DNA from: Thermoplasmata archaeon
GTDB lineage: Archaea; Thermoplasmatota; Thermoplasmata; RBG-16-68-12; JAGMCJ01
Direction of reading: 5' to 3'
NCBI GenBank assembly: GCA_023129265.1
Contig: JAGMCJ010000041.1
Coordinates: forward strand, 1 to 10,264
Length of the DNA: 10,264 nt
This document shows positions 1 to 5,409 of this stretch, in pieces. The notes beneath the pieces were generated by a model. The model worked only from the letters and a program-made list of their open reading frames with translations, did not search any database and was not told the origin of the DNA. The translations under genes and the position numbers were made by a program. Position 1 is the first letter of the stretch. Each line of letters opens with the position of its first letter.

Positions 1-108
1 ATGAACTACAAGCCAGTCGTGTTCAAGGAGGAGCTCCCGCTCGGGACCTTTGTGCAGGCAAGGATTATCGGTGCGGAGGACGCCTACCTCTGGGGAGAAC
101 TACCGTAG
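1..108 (+). CDS. C-terminal end of a TRAM-domain protein, probably archaeal MtaB/CDKAL1-type tRNA methylthiotransferase (partial)
   Basis: Thirty-five codons are open from base 1 to a TAG at 106-108. The first codon happens to be ATG but is probably internal, because the fragment resembles the end of a longer protein. The peptide begins NYKPVV, continues LPLGTFVQARIIGAEDAYLWG, and fits the strand pattern of a TRAM domain: a Y-K-P-V-V lead-in, a G-x-F-V-x-A/V-x-I core and a closing Y-L-x-G. TRAM domains close the radical SAM methylthiotransferases of the MiaB/MtaB family. The archaeal members convert t6A37 to ms2t6A37 in tRNA, and the nearby pcc1 gene is needed for t6A itself. The family assignment rests on this short tail only, so another TRAM protein (for example a TrmA-like methyltransferase or a stand-alone TRAM protein) cannot be excluded. 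Confidence 0.55.
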   Translation: MNYKPVVFKEELPLGTFVQARIIGAEDAYLWGELP

Positions 109-120
109 GCTTGCGGGAGT

Positions 121-128
121 TTGATATA
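121..128 (+). promoter_or_regulatory. TATA-like box for tRNA-Gln
   Basis: TTGATATA lies in the 45-base gap between the TRAM-protein stop codon and the tRNA. Its centre is about 29 bases before the tRNA 5' end, which matches the usual archaeal box A position about 26 bases before a start site just upstream of the mature tRNA. This is pattern-based only. Confidence 0.45.
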
Positions 129-153
129 TGAGAAAGCTCTTGAATCGCATTGA

Positions 154-226
154 AGCCCCGTGGTGTAGTGGTCAATCATGCTGGCCTTTGGAGCCGGCGA
201 CAGCAGTTCGAATCTGCTCGGGGCTA
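154..226 (+). tRNA. trnQ: tRNA-Gln (anticodon TTG)
   Basis: A complete cloverleaf can be drawn by hand. The acceptor stem is AGCCCCG at 154-160 with CGGGGCT at 219-225, all seven pairs matched, and the discriminator base is A226. The D arm spans about 163-179. The anticodon stem is CTGGC (181-185) with GCCGG (193-197), containing one G-T pair. The seven-base loop CTTTGGA places TTG at 188-190, which reads CAA and so means glutamine. The variable loop is CGAC. The T stem is AGCAG with CTGCT (202-206 and 214-218) around the loop TTCGAAT. CCA is not encoded, so it must be added by the CCA-adding enzyme. There is no intron. A T-rich tract follows at once. The last three bases also serve, on the other strand, as the stop codon of a small membrane protein. 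Confidence 0.95.
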
Positions 227-445
227 TCTTTCTTTTATTTTTTCGATGAGTTTGAGGATGAGAAACGGAATGATGATCCACAGGAAGAAGGCCGTGTACA
301 CCATCTCTGGCGGGAGAGGCTCATCCGTGGATACCGCGTAGGCTGATATCACCGTGCCTAGTACGGCTAGCGATATCGTCGCGAAGACCGCGAAGACAAG
401 GGTTACGATGACAATCGTCTTGTGGAACTTCAGACCCTTCACCAC
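224..445 (-). CDS. Small two-helix membrane protein, function unknown
   Basis: This is a 73-residue protein that I do not recognise as a named family. Residues about 9-36 are an unbroken hydrophobic stretch (IVIVTLVFAVFATISLAVL) and residues about 48-65 are a second one (VYTAFFLWIIIPFLILKLI), joined by a short acidic/proline loop (TDEPLPPE). A basic tail ends the protein, so it should span the membrane twice. It starts at GTG 443-445, overlapping the end of the nitroreductase reading frame by seven bases (439-445). An AAGGA sequence lies just upstream, so translation is probably coupled to the nitroreductase. The stop codon TAG is antisense to the last three bases of tRNA-Gln, and the lysine-rich tail is antisense to that tRNA's terminator. 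The tight coupling, sensible membrane topology and lack of any other gene here make it likely to be real. Confidence 0.7.
   Translation of the reverse strand: MVKGLKFHKTIVIVTLVFAVFATISLAVLGTVISAYAVSTDEPLPPEMVYTAFFLWIIIPFLILKLIEKIKER
227..243 (+). terminator. T-rich terminator of tRNA-Gln
   Basis: Directly after the discriminator base comes a T-dominated tract with runs of three, four and six Ts. Archaeal RNA polymerase terminates at such runs. Read on the opposite strand, the same bases encode the last charged residues (EKIKER) of the convergent small protein. Confidence 0.65.
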
Positions 446-978
446 GATTCCTTGCGCAGGATGTCGGATGTGCCCCTACGACTTCTCATCCTTGGCTGTT
501 CGATGGGGTGGCCCACAGGAATGATCGCGACGGGTCGTATGTGTTCTGGGAGGTTCAGCATCTCCTTTACTGGGCCTTCATTGAACGCCCCAACCCACAC
601 GGCCCCCAAGCCCATGTCGTGCACCGCGAGGAGCATGTTTTGGATTGCGGCACCAGTGTCGTGAAACACGTAGAGTTCTCTTCCCCTTTCTCCGTAGGGA
701 GCGATCCTCTCGTAGTTGACGCACACCACGATGCAGACCGGCACTTGTGAGATGAACGTCTGGTTCAGTGCGGCGGCTGCCAGAGCCTCCTTCGTCTTGT
801 CGTCTCTGACCACGATGAACTCGCGGGCCTGGAGGTTTCCAGCGGACGGCGCCATGTTCGCTAGTTCGATTAATTCTTTGACAACCTCCTCCGCTACTGG
901 ATTCGATTTGAAAGCCCTGATGCTCCTCCTTTCACTTATCGCTCTCTTGACCTCCATGGCGGGACGAATGCGTCCCAT
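439..978 (-). CDS. Nitroreductase-family FMN-dependent oxidoreductase
   Basis: The 179-residue protein has the layout of short nitroreductase-fold proteins, which are typically FMN-binding homodimers using NAD(P)H or a similar donor. The true substrate cannot be read from sequence. Near the N-terminus it has AISERRSIRAF, the FMN-phosphate-binding RRS-x-R motif. At about residues 43-50 comes APSAGNLQ, the flavin-contacting P-S-A-G-N motif. HDTGAAIQNMLLAV (106-119) and MGLGAVWVGAF (122-132) are the usual dimer-interface helix and second flavin-binding segment. AIIPVGHP (151-158) is the conserved late strand. The start is uncertain. The first ATG (976-978) is placed here, but family proteins usually begin near the MEVKRAI at codon 8 (ATG 955-957), and a palindrome lies between the two. 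A small membrane protein overlaps its 3' end, and pcc1 is divergent. Confidence 0.9.
   Translation of the reverse strand: MGRIRPAMEVKRAISERRSIRAFKSNPVAEEVVKELIELANMAPSAGNLQAREFIVVRDDKTKEALAAAALNQTFISQVPVCIVVCVNYERIAPYGERGRELYVFHDTGAAIQNMLLAVHDMGLGAVWVGAFNEGPVKEMLNLPEHIRPVAIIPVGHPIEQPRMRSRRGTSDILRKESW
961..976. repeat. Perfect 6-base inverted repeat at the nitroreductase start
   Basis: GGGACG, four bases, then CGTCCC. The element sits between two candidate start codons of the nitroreductase and about 35-50 bases from the divergent TATA element. If translation starts at the downstream ATG (957), it lies in the 5' leader, where it could be an operator or a small RNA hairpin. If the upstream ATG (978) is used, it is simply coding. 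Confidence 0.6.
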
Positions 979-1010
979 GAGAATTAATCTTTGTCTGCGT
1001 CGGCGGTCCG

Positions 1011-1020
1011 TTTTATACTA
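1011..1020. promoter_or_regulatory. Shared divergent TATA element between nitroreductase and pcc1
   Basis: TTTTATACTA on the plus strand reads TAGTATAAAA on the minus strand, so one sequence offers a TATA box in both directions. On the plus strand its centre is about 25 bases before the GTG at 1040, which would give a leaderless pcc1 transcript. On the minus strand TATAAAA is about 36 bases before ATG 978 and about 57 before ATG 957, giving a leader of about 10 or 30 bases. No other AT-rich box exists in the 61-base gap. Confidence 0.55.
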
Positions 1021-1039
1021 AGAGACCTTTTCCAACGGT

Positions 1040-1282
1040 GTGAAGGTCGTCTGCTCGATGCGGTTCACCTACAACACCAAGGAAGAGGCGGAAAGCGTTC
1101 TGGCCTCCGTCCAGACTGACAATGAGGATTACGTAAAGACGCACCTGGAGGGGTCCTCAGTTGTTTCGGAGGTGTCGGCGGGGAGCATTCCAAGCCTCTT
1201 GCATACCCTGGACGACTACCTGTCCTGCCTGACCGTGGCAGAAGAGATCATTGAGAAGAGGTCCCGGAGACGCCCTCCCTGA
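1040..1282 (+). CDS. pcc1: KEOPS complex subunit Pcc1
   Basis: An 80-residue protein, the usual length for archaeal Pcc1. Pcc1 is the dimerising subunit of KEOPS (Kae1-Bud32-Cgi121-Pcc1), which transfers threonylcarbamoyl to A37 of ANN-decoding tRNAs (t6A) in the cytoplasm. Characteristic features are the RFTYNTKEEAESVLASV opening, the DNEDYV segment, a central EGSSV strand, and the strongly conserved SIPSLLHTLDDYLSCLTVAEEII helix, split here around residues 50-73. The GTG at 1040 is used as the start because the TATA element lies about 25 bases upstream. The ATG at 1058 (codon 7, MRFTYN) is a good alternative and would still give the whole fold. The 3' end runs 35 bases into the convergent tgtA gene, so the last 11 residues (basic, proline-ending) are encoded antisense to the end of TgtA. 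Confidence 0.9.
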   Translation: MKVVCSMRFTYNTKEEAESVLASVQTDNEDYVKTHLEGSSVVSEVSAGSIPSLLHTLDDYLSCLTVAEEIIEKRSRRRPP

Positions 1283-3218
1283 CCCTCGATGCGATTCCTC
1301 GCTGGAACGCCAGCATCTCCTCTCTGTTCATCAGCGCTCTTGCCACTGCGAGGAGCGTATCCTCCTCGTCCACGACAAGAACCTCATCGCCCGGGCGCAG
1401 TCCTTCATCACATTCCACCACGAACTTCGCGAAGACGTTTTTCCCTGTTCTCACGAACTCCGACGCCTCCGCGTTCACCACGACGCGCATTTCCGGCGGG
1501 CCCAATGTCCGGTGGAGGATTTTTGCTCCTTCAAGCTTGAGTGTGAAAAGCCCGTCGTGAGCCCTCATCGAAAGGATGTGACCATCGTTCAGGAATACGT
1601 TCCTGATCTTGCCCGTCCTCTTGGACTTGACCGTCCGGACCTCTCCGTCCGTGAGAGCGTCCCCGGCTCCGATGCCGAACTGGTAATCGGCCACCCGCCG
1701 GATTCTCTCCGTGTCCCAGTCTATTGGGGATGGCGAACCCGAGGACGCGGGTATCAGGTCTATTGAATCCTCGTCCTCCACCGCGTATGATGGCGGAGCG
1801 TCGTGGAAGAGCAGGAACCGCTGCATCCACTCCTCCATCAGATCCCTTGACTCTTCCTGGATGACTGCGGGGACAACCGCTTGAGCGACGGGGTAGATCT
1901 CGTCGAGCTCGATTGGAACGGGTCCGAGAACCGAGCTCACAATGAAGGCAACGTTCGTCCTTTCGGCGATCTTGCCAATCAGTCTCGAGAAGTGCGGGAA
2001 GAAGGGTCTTGGAGCTTCTGGCAGGCTGACGACTGCATCGCATTCGGGCAACGAGTAGTTCGTCATGACGCGGTCCCGCAGGCGCTCTGCGGCGGGTCTG
2101 AGGAGGGACGATCTCCCCGTGATGAAGAACCCGCCCTCCTTTGAGGTGTTCTCATAGCGCTCAAGGAAGCTGCCGTATGTGTAGAGCCTTCGGACCGCAT
2201 CGAACAGATACGGATGGGCCCCTGACCTTTTCTCGACCAGCTCCAGCAGATCCCCTTCAGAGATGGCCTGCTTGACTTCGAGAATCTCGGCCTGGCAGAT
2301 GTGAAGGTTGTGCTCGGCGATTCTGGGCGGGCTTTGCTTCAGCTCCTCCAGGTCGATGCTCGAACACACTGGACAACAACACATGTTATAGGCGAGGTCA
2401 TCAACCCTTCGTGTTCCATCTGGGAAAAGCATCCTTCCTTTCGCCGCGAACTTGGCGTAGGATGATGAATCGAAGAGATCGCAGCCCATTGCAGCCGCCA
2501 GGGAAAACATCATGGGGTGACCAGCTCCGAAGAGGTGCACCGGTATCGACGGGTCGAGCCTCATCTTGCTGTGTATCACGACATCGACGAGGTCGCTGAA
2601 CCTGTAGCTCTCCATGAGAGGAACGACCCCGCCAATCGCGTGTATGGCAAAACCCATTGAGCTGATCTCCCCCGCACACATCTCCCGCAGGTCCGGATAC
2701 GTCGAACCCTGAATCGGGCCGACGAGAGGGGCGTCTGGATGCGATTCCCTCGCTTCCTTAGCCCTCCGCAGAGTCTTCTCAACCGCCCTCTGTGCGTCTG
2801 GCCTGGGCTCGTCAGGTTCGGAGAAGACATCGAGGACGGTCGAGAAGTCCGAACCGATACTCTGCTGGAACTGGACTATCTCGAGGTTGTCCACATCCAC
2901 TTCTCCGTATACATGCGACTGGAACGTGCCAGAATCTGTCATGATGGGGCCGTCGAAGTCCAGGAGAGAATGGATGCCCTCCTCCTTCGACCTTGACCGG
3001 AGGCCCGAGCTGCTGTGAATGATGTAGGCGTTCGTGATAATCAGCGACACCCCGAACTTGTCCTTCATCTCCCGCGGAGGGATGATCATCCGATTCGGAT
3101 TCACGACGGGTGCCAGTGCCGGTGTCTCTATCTCACCATGAGCTGTCTCCAACAGACAGATCCTTCCGAGCCCGTCCCGCTTCCTAATCTCCAGCATCCA
3201 AGGCAAGAATGCCGCCAT
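1248..3218 (-). CDS. tgtA: Archaeosine tRNA-guanine transglycosylase (TgtA), full length with PUA domain
   Basis: The protein exchanges guanine-15 in the D loop of archaeal tRNAs for preQ0, the first committed step to archaeosine. It is 656 residues, as expected for full-length archaeal TGT. The TIM-barrel catalytic domain covers about residues 8-345. It contains MTDSGTFQ with Asp95, GPIQGS, AIGGVVPL, and GCDLFDSSSY with the nucleophile-position Asp250 (positions agree with the Pyrococcus horikoshii enzyme). The zinc site is CCCPVC (Cys280, Cys282, Cys285) with His303 of HNL. The middle C1/C2 domains follow. The PUA domain covers about residues 575-650 (MRVVVN...EFVRTGKNVFAKFV...LRPGDEVLVVD...ARALM). 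The ArcS (TgtA2) signature PC-x3-KPY is not present, so this is TgtA proper. Codon 8 (MLEIRKRDG, ATG 3195-3197) matches the usual family start better than codon 1. The gene follows the MBL gene by 16 bases and overlaps pcc1 tail to tail. Confidence 0.97.
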   Translation of the reverse strand: MAAFLPWMLEIRKRDGLGRICLLETAHGEIETPALAPVVNPNRMIIPPREMKDKFGVSLIITNAYIIHSSSGLRSRSKEEGIHSLLDFDGPIMTDSGTFQSHVYGEVDVDNLEIVQFQQSIGSDFSTVLDVFSEPDEPRPDAQRAVEKTLRRAKEARESHPDAPLVGPIQGSTYPDLREMCAGEISSMGFAIHAIGGVVPLMESYRFSDLVDVVIHSKMRLDPSIPVHLFGAGHPMMFSLAAAMGCDLFDSSSYAKFAAKGRMLFPDGTRRVDDLAYNMCCCPVCSSIDLEELKQSPPRIAEHNLHICQAEILEVKQAISEGDLLELVEKRSGAHPYLFDAVRRLYTYGSFLERYENTSKEGGFFITGRSSLLRPAAERLRDRVMTNYSLPECDAVVSLPEAPRPFFPHFSRLIGKIAERTNVAFIVSSVLGPVPIELDEIYPVAQAVVPAVIQEESRDLMEEWMQRFLLFHDAPPSYAVEDEDSIDLIPASSGSPSPIDWDTERIRRVADYQFGIGAGDALTDGEVRTVKSKRTGKIRNVFLNDGHILSMRAHDGLFTLKLEGAKILHRTLGPPEMRVVVNAEASEFVRTGKNVFAKFVVECDEGLRPGDEVLVVDEEDTLLAVARALMNREEMLAFQRGIASRVREGVSGTSSQ

Positions 3219-3234
3219 TAGTTTTAGGCTTTGC

Positions 3235-4569
3235 TTAGAGCTCGTACGTCTTGCCTAGCTCGGGAGGGATGACGCCTCTTGCAGCCTTCTTGAACATCTT
3301 CGGATGTTCCGTGTGCACGGGGAAGACCTTCTTCGCATCGATTGTCTTCAGGATGTCGAAGATCTCCTCCTTGCTGCAGTGACCGCTGGCATGATACTGA
3401 TGGAAGTGGAACTTGAAGCGGTCAAGCCAGTTGTGCTTCACTTTGTCCTCGACGTCATCCTCCTCGAACGGCTCGCTCATGGAGTGTATGAAATAGCCAC
3501 CCGGGCTTGGGTCGATGTCCACGAACTCTGTGAAGTGGTGGAAGTCAAGCTGAAGGATGAGTTCCTTCTGGTTCTTGTGAACGAACTCGGCATCAACAGT
3601 GTAATCCATCAGCTCCTTCTCCCAACTGGGCCTTTTGAGCAGGTGCCGAGCATAGATTAGGATGTCCTTGTCCTTGATGACGTCCGGAACCTTAATGCCC
3701 GGGTCTTTGGAGAGGTTCATCAGGAGCTTGGCGGTGTTCGTCGAGATGACGAACTTCCTCCCGGTCTCCCGCGCGACCCTGTGGAACGTCTTCATCCTGT
3801 CCACGTCTCGAGGGTAGAATGTGGTTGCCACGATCTTCCCTTTGGCTTTCTTGACAACGTTCTTGCTGTGACTCAGAACCTCGCTCTCCGTGTAGTTCTT
3901 CCTCCTCTCCTTCGGCTCTACTCTCGTGCCTTCACAGATCAGAAAGTCGGCTTCTTGAGCCTCTTCGAGGAAGTCGTCGGTCATCTTCGCGTGTGTACCG
4001 TGCCTTCTGAGGTCTCCAGTGTAGGCGAGCGTCCCCGCGTCGGTGTGGATGACATACCCGTATGCAGCCGGAACGGAATGGTCGACGTGAATGGGTCGAA
4101 CCTCAATCCCATCGACCTCTATAGTATCCCCCGTCCGGAAGGTCCTGAAATCACGTTCCCCGAACAGTGAACCTCGGGATGTTTCCTCCCATGAGTCCAG
4201 AATCACCTTGGTCCCTTCCCCGAGATGCACAGGGATCTGAGGGTCGATGAGCTGGACGTGCGAGGAATGGTCGAAGTGGATATGGCTCAGGAATACCGCC
4301 TGGAATCTAGGGGCCTTGTACTTGAGGTCCGTCTGTTCGAGCATTTTCTCGGAATAGAGGCCAGGGACCTCGGGGAGAAGGCCGAGGGCGAAGTGGTCCT
4401 TGAGCCCCACTCTTGACATCCTAGGGGACAGGTATTGCACGAAGTAATCCTCACCGAAATCGAAGGACTTCCCCATATCGAGAAAAATCCTCGTCCCTCC
4501 CTGCTCCAGCAGTATCTTGTTCCCTCCGATCTCTGACACCCCTCCGTAGAACGTCAACTTCGTCTTCAT
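3235..4569 (-). CDS. Beta-CASP metallo-beta-lactamase-fold ribonuclease-like protein (RNase J group)
   Basis: Starting at ATG 4567-4569 the protein is 444 residues (MKTKLTFYGG...). The MBL core shows GGVSEIGGNKILLE (9-22), IFLDMG (28-33), the metal motif SHIHFDH (His96, His98, Asp100, His101), VDHSVPAAYG with His164, and YTGDLRRHG with Asp186. A beta-CASP insert follows (about 200-380). The C-terminal part gives HASGH (His393, His397) and FPVHTEHP (His419), the late motifs of RNase J/CPSF-type nucleases. This complete set of ligands supports a two-zinc RNA hydrolase. It lacks the KH domains of archaeal CPSF-like proteins and is somewhat shorter than typical archaeal RNase J, so exact orthology and 5'-3' exonuclease activity are inferred. 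An upstream in-frame extension to TTG 4707 is rejected, because a TATA-like box sits about 28 bases before this ATG. tgtA follows after 16 bases, probably in the same transcript. Confidence 0.9.
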   Translation of the reverse strand: MKTKLTFYGGVSEIGGNKILLEQGGTRIFLDMGKSFDFGEDYFVQYLSPRMSRVGLKDHFALGLLPEVPGLYSEKMLEQTDLKYKAPRFQAVFLSHIHFDHSSHVQLIDPQIPVHLGEGTKVILDSWEETSRGSLFGERDFRTFRTGDTIEVDGIEVRPIHVDHSVPAAYGYVIHTDAGTLAYTGDLRRHGTHAKMTDDFLEEAQEADFLICEGTRVEPKERRKNYTESEVLSHSKNVVKKAKGKIVATTFYPRDVDRMKTFHRVARETGRKFVISTNTAKLLMNLSKDPGIKVPDVIKDKDILIYARHLLKRPSWEKELMDYTVDAEFVHKNQKELILQLDFHHFTEFVDIDPSPGGYFIHSMSEPFEEDDVEDKVKHNWLDRFKFHFHQYHASGHCSKEEIFDILKTIDAKKVFPVHTEHPKMFKKAARGVIPPELGKTYEL

Positions 4570-4593
4570 GATGGTCCGCAGGAAGGCTTCGAA

Positions 4594-4603
4594 GGATAAA
4601 AGG
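4594..4603 (-). promoter_or_regulatory. TATA-like box for the MBL ribonuclease-tgtA operon
   Basis: The minus strand reads CCTTTTATCC here, centred about 28-30 bases before the ATG at 4569. This spacing predicts an almost leaderless mRNA and supports the chosen start over the longer in-frame extension. There is no Shine-Dalgarno sequence before that ATG, consistent with a leaderless transcript. Confidence 0.45.
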
Positions 4604-4692
4604 AGTCCGCTCTGTTCGCAGAGATTAAGTAATGCTGGAGCGATGTTCGGGCGGGGAATCGAACGCTCAAGAACACCTTTCTTCACATTCCA

Positions 4693-4705
4693 GGTATCGG
4701 ATACC
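4693..4705. repeat. Perfect 13-base palindrome in a divergent promoter region
   Basis: GGTATC-G-GATACC. It lies 101 bases before the exonuclease start at 4807 and 123 bases before the MBL start at 4569, in the gap controlling both units. Short odd-centred palindromes of this kind are typical sites for dimeric regulators, but no copy elsewhere in the window supports that role. Confidence 0.45.
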
Positions 4706-4794
4706 AAACGGAGAAGCGGATATGGGAGTCTGGAATCAGAACCTGGAACCAGTGCCTCAGACGGACATCCCGTCTCCCCCTGGGCCCACGGCAG

Positions 4795-4803
4795 AAGGAG
4801 GTG
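4795..4803 (+). promoter_or_regulatory. Strong Shine-Dalgarno sequence that decides the exonuclease start
   Basis: AAGGAGGTG matches the anti-Shine-Dalgarno end of 16S rRNA almost fully. It abuts and overlaps the GTG at 4801, so that codon cannot be the start. The in-frame GTG at 4807 is six bases after the GGAG core, which is suitable spacing. Confidence 0.75.
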
Positions 4804-4806
4804 GTC

Positions 4807-5409
4807 GTGGATGAGATCTCAAGGTCCCTGGACCAACTCGACCGCAAGAACCAGGCGTTCTTCCGCGAGAAGCTCCCCAGAAGGGAGCTGTGGCGGGCCT
4901 TTCCGGAATTCCGCGACTCCATCGCGTACCTGGATATAGAGACGACAGGACTGTCTCCCCGTTATGATGACATCACGGTCATCGGTCTCTACGACGGGAA
5001 TGATGTCCACACCTTCGTGCGCGGCATCAATCTGCGTGACTTCAAGAAGAGGATTCAGCAGTACAAGCTGCTGGTCACCTACAACGGTGCGGGCTTCGAC
5101 CTCCGGTTCATTGAAGAGGAGTTCTCAGGAATAGGCTTGGACCAGATTCACATCGACCTCCGTTTCCCTCTGTACCGAGTGGGTCTGAAGGGCGGGCTGA
5201 AGGCTATCGAGCGGACCGTGGGCATCAGCCGAACCGAGGAGACGCAAGGGCTGGACGGATTCGATGCCGTGCGATTGTGGAAGGAGTATGAGTCGGGGAA
5301 GCAGGAGTCCCTGGACCTGCTCGTCGCCTACAACAGGGAGGACATAGTCAACCTAGAGGCGCTCATGAGGATTGCATACGCCACTCTGAGGAGGTCCTGC
5401 TTCCTGTGA
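4807..5409 (+). CDS. DEDDy-type RNase H-fold exonuclease, YprB/RNase_H_2-like
   Basis: A 200-residue protein from the GTG at 4807, two codons downstream of the longest possible start, chosen because of the Shine-Dalgarno sequence. It has the core of the YprB-type 3'-5' exonuclease-like family. Exo I is AYLDIETTGLSP with Asp43 and Glu45. Exo II is VTYNGAGFD with Asp98. The HIDLRFPLYRVGLKGGLKAIE segment (about 115-135) is typical of the family. Exo III is AYNREDIVNLE with Tyr175 and Asp179, the Y-x3-D spacing of DEDDy enzymes. All four metal-binding acids are present, so it is probably active on single-stranded DNA or RNA. It lacks the TPR and helicase-like regions of some bacterial homologues, making it a stand-alone domain. 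Its TGA overlaps the next GTG by four bases, so it heads a coupled cassette with two radical SAM genes. Confidence 0.88.
   Translation: MDEISRSLDQLDRKNQAFFREKLPRRELWRAFPEFRDSIAYLDIETTGLSPRYDDITVIGLYDGNDVHTFVRGINLRDFKKRIQQYKLLVTYNGAGFDLRFIEEEFSGIGLDQIHIDLRFPLYRVGLKGGLKAIERTVGISRTEETQGLDGFDAVRLWKEYESGKQESLDLLVAYNREDIVNLEALMRIAYATLRRSCFL

Larger units (their letters stand above)
4570..4806. other. Divergent intergenic region between MBL ribonuclease and exonuclease cassette
   Basis: This 237-base gap separates two divergent transcription units. It holds the TATA-like box of the MBL gene (4594-4603), a perfect 13-base palindrome (4693-4705), a weak AT patch GGATATGG (4718-4725) that might serve the plus-strand cassette, and a strong Shine-Dalgarno sequence at its right end. 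No open frame has a credible start or family signature. No tRNA, C/D-box or H/ACA RNA could be assembled convincingly. Confidence 0.5.

Noticed and set aside
3304..3660. Long plus-strand frame antisense to the MBL ribonuclease gene
   Set aside because: It is fully inside a well-supported gene on the other strand and mirrors its codon pattern. It has no motif of its own.
4650..4666. Minus-strand TTCGATT context resembling a tRNA T arm
   Set aside because: The five bases on each side of the loop do not pair, and no acceptor, anticodon or D arm can be assembled around it. It is a chance match.
4570..4707. In-frame N-terminal extension of the MBL ribonuclease to a TTG at 4707
   Set aside because: The extra 46 residues show no family similarity, and the ATG at 4569 begins exactly at the first conserved strand. 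A TATA-like box lies inside the extension about 28 bases before that ATG.
4568..4939. Plus-strand open frames across the 4570-4806 gap (60 and 123 codons)
   Set aside because: One runs into the exonuclease gene in a wrong frame and both have shadow-like composition (Ser/Arg/Pro-rich), with no Shine-Dalgarno sequence and no recognisable motif.
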